A model generated the notes under the pieces. It made no database searches and was not told where the DNA came from. It was given only the letters and a program-made list of their open reading frames with translations. A DNA stretch of 64,000 nt from Saccopteryx bilineata (Eukaryota > Chordata > Mammalia > Chiroptera > Emballonuridae): contig NC_089492.1 in NCBI RefSeq assembly GCF_036850765.1, forward strand, positions 164,546,296-164,610,295, in the 5' to 3' direction. A program made the position numbers and the translations under genes. Below, one piece after another: positions 36,801 to 48,800 of this stretch; position 1 is the stretch's first letter; the number at the start of each line of letters is the position of its first letter.

Positions 36801-39800
36801 AAATCCAAGAAGTCTGTTTACCTTCGTTCCTATGACCACCTGCCTGTCACCAGGCACGAAGAACGAGCATAGCGCATAGTCACAGGACACGGTGCGGATA
36901 CACTGCAGTGTAGACCTGGGGCAGAGGGAGTGACACAGACATGCTGAGAGAAGCTGCCTTAGAGGTCAATGTGTTTGGTTCACACCCAGCCACATACTGT
37001 GATCAGAAGGAGAGAGGACAAAGCCTGACTCTCTCCTGGCTGAGACCCAATTACAGTCAAGGGAGAAGATGCTGAATGACATCAAGCCTCGCTTTGCCTG
37101 CGGGGCTCCTGCTCCTGAGGAACAGGGATCACACAGCACAAGCAGGAGAGCACCCACTGGGTTCCTAAGACCCAACCTGCTGCCGCACGGACGGACATGA
37201 GGGGGCCCACAGGACTGCAGGTCAGTTAGCTTCTTAGTGCGTATCCCTGGAAGTTCATCCCATTGGACCATAAACATCCAGCCGCCCAACAAATATGTAT
37301 CAAATGCCTACTTCATTCATCAAACATTTACTGAGCACCGAATCTCGAATCTCGTACAGCCCAACACTCTTTAGGAACGAGGCAAATAAATTAGAGCTCA
37401 GCTTACAGCAGGAGCTCTGGAGAAACAAGGCTGGGGGGGGGGGGGGGGGCAGTGCGATCATGGGGGAGGGAGCAGAAGGGCCACCTGACAAGAAGCTGGA
37501 GAAGACTGCAGTTGACTGAGGGAGTACAAAGCCAGGTCCCAGGCACACTCCTGTTGTGTTTGGGAATAATAAAAAGGCCAGTGTGGCTCTCGTGGAGCTG
37601 AAGGGGACAGCATAAGGGAGAAGGTCTGGAAGGACTTTGGCTTTTAGTTGGAGTGAGATGAAGCTATTGGAAGTGACATAACTTTCACCCTAAAGACTGC
37701 TGGCTACTGTGTTAAGAAGAGATACTACAGAAGACAGGACAGAAGCATGGGGCCGGTCAGGAAGCTATCACAACAATCCAGACGAGAGACAACATTCTGG
37801 GAGTCAGGTGCTGGCAGTGCAGGTGATGAGACGTGGCTGACTACCGCTGCACAAAGCTGTAGAAAGTGTCATCTCACAAACCTGTTCCAAATCTTAATGG
37901 AATCAGCTGCTGCAGAAAGAATAGCGATGTTGTCCGAGCTGAAGGACAGGGTCCGCACGTCGCTGCGATGACCCGCGAGGGTGACCCTGCTTGTCCTCAC
38001 AGGCTGAGGAGCTGGTGTTGATGGACTCAATGAATACAGTTCCACCAGGTTGTTCTGCAGCAGGAAGACGGCCTTTAACTCACCTTGAGGCAAGTGAATC
38101 AGGTCAAAGGATCTGCATGAGAAAATATTCAAAGATCTTTCAGCTGCCAACTGAGTCCACAAAGTGAACTTTTTCTAGGACAAAGGCTTTGCAATGTCCT
38201 CAATGTGTATGAAGTTTGAACAAGTACAAAGAATGTTACACGTAAGAGTACTCTAAATATTGGAGAGTAGTCAAGTATAGGCTTTTAAAAGAAATCTGGG
38301 CTTAGATACTGTATGACAGGTTTGTTTTTGTGTTATCTTTTGTAAGTTCCTTTAAACCCTTTCAGAATAGATGTACATTTTTCTTTTCAATTGGCAGCAG
38401 GACAGAACAGTAAACCAACAGGTAAAAGACTATTATAAAATAAAACAAATATGAGATGATGAGTAGTGAGCCCACAGTGAGGGCAGTAGGAGCTGAGTAT
38501 GACACAGGCATCTCATGATCGCTGTCTCCAAATATATAATTCGCAAAGACTGCTTACAAATAGCATGACAAAGCCAATATAACTTTGTAGCTTACTATTT
38601 CTATACTATTCCAGAAACTTCTCTCAGGCACTTCACATGCTACATTTTTACTCACTTGATTTTGGCAGAAGTCTTGATATTGATCACCCGTTGGATTTCA
38701 TCCTGCAGAGTCATTTCAACCTTGACTTCAAGGTCTTCATCCTCCCCTTTGCCAGAATTTAATCTAGAGGGAAAAAAAGACTGCCATGCTATCACTTTTC
38801 TAGAAGCATTGCTATTATTTGAGTCAAGTTTTGGCTCTGAGACCAAGAACCTGTGTGATCTTGGGAGAGTTAACTTAACCAGACAGGATTACCACAAGAA
38901 TTAAAAATGCAATGTATGTAGAAATGCTTTGTGAACCACAGTGTCAGAAATAAAGAGTGGGACAAAAGCAGGTTTCCCATTGTGACTACATGAAACAAAA
39001 TTTATTCTTATATTATTATTTGTTAATTACTGTATTATTTTTCACACTCACAACAGTAAACCTATTTCTGCCCCATCCTGAATAAAGTGTCACTCCATTT
39101 AGGGGTACTCTCAAAAAGTGGATTCTGAATGCAACAGCCCATACCATTTTCTGGGACAAGTCCTTGTCATTTGAACTATTCTATTGAAATGTATCTATCT
39201 GGTAAATTTTTCTAACTTCAAGAATTTTCAGAAAACCCATGAATTTGCCCTTATTAATCCAATCATGTCAAATGAATGAGAGATCTCAAAAGAGTTGCCT
39301 AGGCAGATAACTTCTTATTTCTTTGAAACTTGATGAGTTTCAACCATTGAGAAGCCAATTTCTCTGGTTATAATGATCTATTTCAGGACTATGTCGTCTC
39401 CCAACATCAATCACATAATTGTCCAACCAGGCTTTCTTCTCACAGTTGCCAAAATTAGTTAGCATCATGCAACCCAGGTTCCTTCTGTGTGGGCTGCTGT
39501 CACTGACACACAGCTAGCCTCTGAGAAGTAAATCATTTAGAAACTCGTTTTAAAAATCTGCTTTCTTTCTAGTTCTGTGTGGCTCTGAGTTCAAGATTCA
39601 GGAATGCACTAGTTACAAAGCTGTACTGCACAGGAGAAATGTAAAATTCGCACTACTGCAAAATCTCCTCTAGCCTTTACTAGTAATTGGTAACAGTAAA
39701 TGTTTCTTTAAGAACTCCTGTTTTTCTATAAGTACTATGTGGGCCCACCCAAGATACTTTCTTAGTAGTAAATATCACAGAAATACACCTGGCTTTCTTT

Positions 39801-42800
39801 CTAGCTTTCTTCATCTTCTTCTCCATTTTCTTCTGCATCTCCTCTTTGGAAAGAATACAGAACAGTTCCAGCACAGAATCATTTCCCTAGAAAGACAAGA
39901 GGCGGGGAGTCCAGGACAATGTGTAACTTAGCTTTTCTCAGAAAGAACTAAACCATGTTTCTTTTTCTTCCCTCAGTAGTTATATCTCCTTGGACAACTT
40001 AATCTCTCTGGGTTGACTGTCTCATCTTGTAAAGTGGGGGTGCCACCTCCCACTCACAGCCTTGCTCTGAAGACTAAGAGTTAGTGCTCTTAAACTGCAC
40101 AGAAAAGCAAGCATTTAATAAATGGTTGCTAATAAGAATAATAGCAATTATTACTGTTGTGCTGATAGAAGCTAGGGGGTATATGTCCACCTAATACCAT
40201 CACGATCTTTTAACACAACCCAAGAAAGTCTCATTTCTATACTGAATATGAAAGAACAGTCTCGGAAAGGAGTGGCATAGTCCTTGTTCCTTTCTGTAAG
40301 GGCAGAACTCACATGGCACGCCAGAATCCTGCCCGTCTTGTCAGCTGCGAGGTTCACGACCCTGTCCCTTCCTTCCCGCATGAGGGAGCCAACTTTTGTG
40401 CACGTGAGGATGCGCTACAGAGAAGCAAGAGAAGGTGAAGGTTAATGAGAATCTCTGAAGAGATGAGATTCCCAGAAATGCAGATGACAAAGACACTCCC
40501 CACAAGGATGACAAGAATTGAGAATTGAGTTGCAGTTTTCAGCTTTCCCACCCCTCAGCTCAATTAAAAATAAGAAACAGAAATGAATCACATCCTCGGG
40601 AGCTTCATCCCCCTTGAGGCTGCCACCCTCAGCTTCACGCGTGTCCTGCTTCCCAGTGGAGGACCCCTTGATCTTCTTGGGCTCTGGTTCTTCGAGGTCG
40701 TCAATCTGTTTTATCAAAATAAGAAACCTGAAATAATGTATGCCAGGAAGTGACGCTTCACCCTGAGGATGGAGAAGCCTGTCCTGACGGCACAAATGAC
40801 TTCTGCTTAATGATCTCTCTGATCAGACCTCTTCAGTGGTGGGCTGTTTGTCAAAATGTATTAGAACCTGACTAAAACAGGTGCAAACAAAACACTGTTC
40901 ACCACACTACCTCCAGTAACTTTCCCAAGTATAAAGACTACTTTTTAGTAACAAGGTGACAAAGTGACGATCGACTCTTCATTAACTTTAAAACCTTCTT
41001 AGGTGAAGGTCTACTGTATTCTAGAATTGAAGATTCAAGCTGGCATTAAGAATTGCAAAGGCATTGAAAGAAAGGTTCACTTTCTCCTTAAATTAAGGAA
41101 AGATAAGCCCTAGCTGACTAATGTAGAACCTATCCAAATAGCTACTGGACACACCACACTCCTACCTCCGCTAAATTGAAGGTCTATAACCTTTTCCCTC
41201 ACAAAGTCTCTGAGGATCTGAAAAAAAGTTATAGACCAGAATATACATATTTATTATCACAAATTTTTTGTAGAATTTTGTTGAGGGGAAAGGGTCACAG
41301 ATATTCTGAAGTCCAACCATGATCACACATCAACATCACTGGAAGCCATACGTCTAAAGCTATCCTTCTGAGCCCAAATCAGTGAGGGCAGTGAGGCACA
41401 GAAGGGGCTGGCTATCGGTGTGATAGCATTCCTTTAGTACCACAGGAAGCCAAGTGCAGGACTGAATACCTGCATCTGACTCCAAATCTGATGAGCCTCT
41501 ACAATGGCTTCAACATGACAGGTATTGGGCCCGTGGCACATGATCAGAAAAGGTAATCACCTCTTGCAGGTAGGCTATGTCCCACGCCCTCAGCTCACTG
41601 TCAGATGCCCCTGTGATGAGTCGCTTTTCCTCTGACACCAGAACCAAGCCCCACACCTGCAGAGTATAAAAAGATTCAAATAATACAACTTTTAAGACTC
41701 CAGGCTGTTTGTATGAAGTGTATGTATGTATGTATGTTTGTATGAAGTGACATTCCAAGTTTCAGTATACTGTACTGAAATCTTTTTGGCATTTGCTAAG
41801 TCTAACAGGAAGGCAACCCTTTCAACATATACTAAGAAATCCCACTGTTAGAAGAAATGGCCTGTGGTAGAACTGTTGTCTATGTGATAACAAACATTTC
41901 TCTGCAATTTTCTAGCCTGAATTTTAGAGAATGACTGTTCAGCATAAATTTTAACTAGAATCCACTCAAATGAAGATTTTAAGTGATACTTCTTGCCTCG
42001 CACATAAAAGGAGCTCTGTTCATGTCTAGTGCATGACATTCAGCCTCAAATATCCAAGAACTAAACAATAACAACAGCAGTACTGTTACAAATCAATAGT
42101 CAGTCAGTCTGTCAACTGCCAGCTGTGGACGCGAAGAGCCATGGAAGGACCAGGGGGACACCATTTTTGCTTCTGTCTCTCCCTTCTTTCCCTGGCCCGA
42201 GAGCCCACACGTACCTCAGTTCGGTGGCCAACCATGGTTTTGAAACAGTGCTGAGTATCAAGGTCCCACCATTTCACCACGGCATCTTTCCCACTAAAAG
42301 AAATAGAAGGAAATCTTATTAGAAAAAGTCACTAAACTAACAGGGTAATAATCTAGGTCTCTTTTGTAGCCTTAAAATGGTAACATACAGCAATACTATC
42401 TGTGTTAGTATTCTACCCGAACTTTCTTTTAAAATGTACAGGCTCTGAACTCTTATGTGGATATTTTTAGGTAGAAAATAACATGTTTCACCTGTAAGCA
42501 CAGAAACATTCTCTCGCACTAACCCAGAAACTTCTTAGGCCTCTCCTGCTCCTTTGTCTCCCACGATGCTAGTCCCCAAGTCCTGAAAATGCCGCCTCTG
42601 TGACCTCATTGGGGCTTGAGCCCTTCCAGTCCCTTTCTGTACATGACTGAATTCAAGTCCTACTGCCTGAGTTATTTTAACAGCTGGCCTCTCTGCCCAC
42701 TCCTGTCCCCTCGTCACATCCAGTACACTTGTCAGATCATCTCAGTCCTCTAGGGCCGTGGTCGGCACACTCCTTAGTCAGCAGAGCCAAATGTCAACAG

Positions 42801-45800
42801 GACAACAATTGACATTTCTCCTGAGAGCCAAATTTTTTAACTTGAACTATAAAGGTAGGTACATTGTTATTAACTTAATTAGGGTACTCCTCAGCTGGCC
42901 TTTGCTAAACACTCAAGGGGCCAAAGAGCTGCATGTGGCTCGCGAGCTGCTTTGCTGACCAAGGCTCTAAGGTTACAGTAGCTCGTTTCTTTAGACTCAA
43001 AATCGGGCTCTTCAGCACCATTCTGAACCTGCCATTAATTGGCTCTTAATTTCGCTACTAATGGACTCTGCCCCTCCCTGCTTCTTCACCAACACAAATC
43101 TAATAAAATCCTCCTTCATGACCAGAGTGGAAAAAACCCAAAACAATACAACCTGATTTACAAAGTATTTCCTACATAATCCCACCTCTTAATGTTATTT
43201 CCTTCCCTTTATGGTCGCCAAACTACAACGCCTACATTCCAGTTGAGTGCAGTCATGCATCCTCGCACAGAAGCTGTCGTTTGAACAGGACACTGGGTCC
43301 CGCGTCCCCCCAAGACCAGCCCCCACTGGCACAGCACTCGGTCCTCTTGCACTTGCGTCCTCACTGTGGCCTTTCTCATTCCTGCCTGGCCCACCTCAGG
43401 ATCCCACACTGTCCTGGGGGCCATTCCTAAGGAGTGGTAATTATTATATTAGGTTGAAGTCTATGAAATCGCTGATATCTGACCTACCATTTTTGACCGG
43501 CAGAAATGGAAATTTCAAAGGGTTTGACCTAACATGTCGGAGGTCTAACCATGGAGCACGTCTCTTCTCAAAAGACAGGCCAGGTCAAGGGGTATTCACG
43601 TCCACCCCTGCTCACACTGGGCTTTCCCGACAGCTCATTCTACAGAGTGGACAGCTCATTCTACAGAGTGGACAGCTCGGTCTATAGAAGGGGTGTTGAG
43701 AGGTTAAGGAACATGAAAAGCTTGAGTAGAGGGAAATAAGGACAAGGCAGAAAACAAATTTAAAAATGCTGTAAGTAACTCTGGAGAGCTTCTCTGATAC
43801 TAACTGGGGGGGCGTGGGCAGACAGAGGGCAGAGGGACCAGCACAGGGGCCTGACTGGAGTGCGAGATGAGTGAGGAATGAAGCAAACTCCCTCTCTAGA
43901 ACCCTCTCCGATGAGTTTACCTAGAAAAGAACTGGAAAAAAACCCGTTACTCCCTTACCTACTAACTAGCAGATTCTTTTCTCGTAGAAACAAGGCTTGT
44001 GTGATGGCGTCCTTGTGTCCCTTTAGACGGTAGAGGCCGCTTTCATTGATCACGTCCCACACAATGATATCTGTGTCCTAAAGGGATCAAATCATACAGA
44101 AGATTTTCTTTACCATATACGGCCTAACAACGGAATGTAATATTTTTATTATGAAAGAGATATATATAGCCCTTGCAGAATATCTGGAAAGCATACAGCA
44201 AAGCACAGAGGAAATAAATACCAGTTAAACCTGCCACCGAGATACAATCACCACAGATGCTTTGTTTTATATTGTTCCAGTCCTTATGTATACATAGACC
44301 CAGGTGATATTTTCCTATTAGAATACTGATACCATGCTGCTCATATCATTTAAAACCCTCATCCTTTCTTTCATTTAATGTATTTCTATTTTTCCATGTC
44401 CTTCCAGACTGCTCTCAATTTTTTTTTTTTTTTTTATTATTACCGGGATCCACCCGGCATGCCCACCAGGGAGCGATGCTCTGCCCATCTGGGGGCGTTG
44501 CTGTGTTGTGACCAGAGCCATTCTAGCGCCTGAAGCAGAGGCCATAGAGCCATCCTCAGCACCCGGGCCAACTTTGCTCCAGTGGAGCCTTGGCTGTGGG
44601 AGGGGAAGAGAAAGACAGAGAGGAAGAAGAGAGGGAGGGGTGGAGAAGCAGATGGGCGCCTCTCCTGTGTGCCCCGGCCGGGAATTGAACCCGGGACTCC
44701 TGCATGCCAGGTTGACGCTCTACCACTGAGCCAACTGGCCAGGGCCTGCTCTCAATTCTTAATAGTCACATAATAATCTAAAAAATATACCATAATTTTA
44801 CTTAAATTTTTTTCTATTTTAGCCATTTAGGCAGTTTCCAATATTCTATGATTATATACATGTGGAAATGAACATTAACATTCTTGTACATAAATCTTTA
44901 TATATATCTCTGGTCAGAATAAACACTATAAAGGGAAATTCTTGGGTGAAAAGGTATTTCTATTTTTCAGATTTGCAATTCACACCATCAAGGTACTCTC
45001 CAGAGGTGAACCAATTCATAAGCCCCCCAGGGATCTGTGTGACATGGCGTGCTTTCCCATCACCTCGGCTCTGGGCATTATCAGTTTCTCAAAAACCACT
45101 GCCAATTTCACAAGTTAAAAGTGGTGCCTCAGTATTTGACTTGCATTTCCAAATATCAATAAGAAATTCTGTACACTATCTATGGTGATTACTGGCCATC
45201 TGTACCTCTTTAGAACTCCTATGTCATGTCTTTTTGTTTACCTTTGTATCTTATTTTTACTTGATTGTAAATTATTACTAATGATATTAGCCCCGGCCGG
45301 TTGGCTCAGTGGTAGAGCATAGGTCCAGCGTGTGGAAGTCCCAAGTTCGATTTTCAGTCAGGGCACACAGGAGAAGCGCCCATCTGCTTCTCCACCCTTC
45401 CCCCTCTCCTTCCTCTCCAGGTGCTAGTATGGTTCCCACTGCAAAAGAGCAACACCCCAGATGAGCAGAGCATCGCCCCCTGGTGGGCATGCTCGGTGGA
45501 TCCTGGTCAGGGGCATGCGGGAGTCTGCCTGCCTGCCTCCTGGCTTCTACCTTCAGAAAAATACAAAAAAAAAAAAAAATACAAAAAAAAAAAAAAGAAT
45601 GATATTAATCCTTCCTTTTGATATTGAAAATATTATATACTTTTCCTTTTTCACTGTCCTTTAACTTTCCCTCCCCCAGTTTTATTGAGAATTGATATAT
45701 GTCACTGTGTAAGTTTTAGGTGTATAGCAAGATAGTTTGATGTAAACATATTGTGAAATGATTACCACAGTAGGTACAACTGACTTCTACTTTCTCGGAT

Positions 45801-48800
45801 AGATACAATAAGAAAAAAAAAAGAAAAAGCCTGACCTGTGGTGGCGCAGTGGATAAAGCCTCGACCTGGAAATGCTGAGGTCGCCAGTTCGAAACCCTGG
45901 GCTTGCCTGGTCAAGGCACATATGGGAGTTGATGCTTCCAGCTCCTCCCCCCATCTCTCTCTCCTCTCTCTCTCTCCCCCTTTCTCTCCTCTCTAAAATG
46001 AATAAAAAAAAATAAAAAAAATAAAATAAAAAAAAAAAAAAGAAAAAAAGAAAAAACCAAAAACTATTTTCTCTCTTAGGATTTACTCTTAACAATTTTC
46101 CTATATATTTTTAAGTGTACAGATGTTTTAAAGTTAAGTATTCAAATCTATCACTCTTTTTCCTTTATGGTTTACCTCTTTGCTGATATGCTTGAAGTCC
46201 TTTTCCATCTTGGTATCAGGTAAATACTTACCTATGTATCTTCTAATACTTAAAATATCTATCACTCTTTAATATTTGTCTTTAATCTGTGGCTCATTTG
46301 AGTACACGGCAGTAGGTAAAGCTTTAACTTCAATTTCTTCCCACCAGGTTAGCCAATTGTCTAAGTACCATCTTATGTAAGTGATCTATCACTTCTCTAC
46401 TTACCAGAAATATCATCTCTAAAGTATACTATTCAGCAAGAATAAAGTAGGTTAGTTTCAGGGACTCTTATTAGGTTGCAATAACTTATTTTATATTGAT
46501 ACAGGATTAATGGTTTTTAGATTATGATTTCACAATGCATTGTAATATCTGAAACCTCCCATAACAATCTAACCCTGAAAAAAGACTAAATCTGAAACCC
46601 TCTATTAGTCTTCTTTCTCAGAATTTTGGTGTCTTTGATTCATTTTCCAATATATGCTTTTAAATCATTTGAGCATGTTCTAAAAACGACAATAATAATA
46701 ACACTCATTGGGATATTTATTTAAATTGCTTTTACTATACACACTAGTTAGAAAGCACTAGCATCTTTCAGTGCCTTGTCTTCCCACTCAAGTGCATGCA
46801 GTATGTCTCTACTCATGTCTTGCTTCATTCTTCAGCAATGTCATGGTATTTTTCTGAATGTTACTTAATATACTATACTGCTCACAAAAATTAGGGGATA
46901 TTTCAAAATGCACTTTCAAAATCAGGAAATATGCAGATACTCCAGTACTTCCACTCTTTTGTATAGTGCTATTTCACCAATGAAAGAAAAGTTGGTTTTG
47001 CATCTCATTTGCATAACCGAACGTTTTTTGACTTGCTTTTCTGTTCTTGTTTAATAAAAAAAATCAAATGCTTCTTTTTTTTATCGCTTCATATTCATTT
47101 TGAAATATACCTTAATTTTTGTGAGCAGTATATATGTTTTTTTGTGTGTGACAGAGACAAAAAGAGTCAGAGAGAGACAGACAGGAACAGACAGACAGGA
47201 AGGGAGAGAGATGAGAAGCATTAATTCTTTGTTGTGGCACCTTAGTTGTTAGTTGACTGCTTTCTCATATGTGCCTTGACCGGGGGCTACAGCAGATTGA
47301 GCAACCTCTTGCTCGAGTCTGTGACCTTGGACTCAAGGTGGCAAGCCTTGCTCAAACCAGATGAACTCGTGCACAAGCTGGCGACCCTGGGTCCTCAGCG
47401 TTACAGTCTGATGCTCTATCCACTGTGCCACCGCCTGGTCAGGCTGTGAGCAGTATATTTTAAGTGGAATCTTTTACATTATATTTACTAACTTTAAGAT
47501 ACAGGAAATGTATCAATTTTACCAAACTCAATGGTAAAGAATTATCATTTTGTCTCTCCTTTTCCAATCTGGTTTTTCCCCTGGGTACTGTTTTGGGTGG
47601 CTCTTCCACAATGATGTTATATCCAGTGACCACAGGCATCCTTACCTTGTTCTTGTAGTTAGTAGGCTCTAAATAGCGACTATGACAGGAAACAAATGAA
47701 CCTCCCAATTCGGACCCATCCCTCTCACTGTTTCTACCGTTTTGTACACCATATGCCCACTGTTTCACCCAACAATTTTTGTGAAAATCCAGATTAAGCA
47801 TAGACCTTATACCTCTGTACTAGACCAAAGCATGGGTACTTGATTCAAGTTCTCACCTTGGACCCAGATGCTAGCCTGCCTCCTAGTTGATCATACTTCA
47901 GGGAAGTGATGGCTGCTCTGTGTCCATTGAAAGTCACATTCCCTTCCCCACTCAGGAGACTGAAGATCCGAACAGACCCGTCCTCATAACCAACAGCTAG
48001 GTGCAGGCCATCTGGGGAGGGGCACAAGCACGTGACTTCTTCTTTAAGGCCCCGAAGAATGAGAATCTGAAATCACAAGAATTAAAAAAAGTAGAGGGGT
48101 TAATATGCATGGTATCAAGGGACAAACATGGGGAGAATCAGGTATTGTCAAAATAAAAGCACCAGCAATTCCGAATTAGTCTTACAAATATGAAACTGCA
48201 ATCCATCTCAAGTTCTTTAGAAATTATTATTTGTACTGAGCAATGAAACAGTCAAGAAAAGGTAAAATTATTTTTTTTCCAAAGTCCTACATTAGCATAG
48301 TATGTGCAAAATTTTTTCAGGCAATGGAATAAATTACTAAGTCCTTATCGTATTTCAATACAAAATGATTTACTCCTTGCGCTGAGCTCCACCTTGTAAG
48401 AACCCAACCTATATGGCATCAGAGTGCTATGTGGTTTATGTTGTGGTTGATACAGCAACAAGTATCAATGTATTAACCTCCTGGGAATCACACAGTGAGT
48501 GGACAAGATCAAAATGCCTGTATTTGCTTTGTCAGAAGAGGTAGGCTTCTGGAATTTAGAATTACAAATTTATCAAAGCCTAGTTAAAACAACCCTGGAC
48601 CTCATCTGTCTAAGAAAAAGACTCAGTCAACATAGCAGAGTACTATTCTTTTACAATGCCTGAATTTTAAAACTAGTTGTGAAAGCAAGTAGAAGAACCT
48701 GAAATATATAGAAGTAGTCAAGTAGAGAAAACAAAATGTGGGGAATAATGATTACTAATAAGTGTAAATATCACCCCAAATAGATTCCTAAGAGGTAAGT

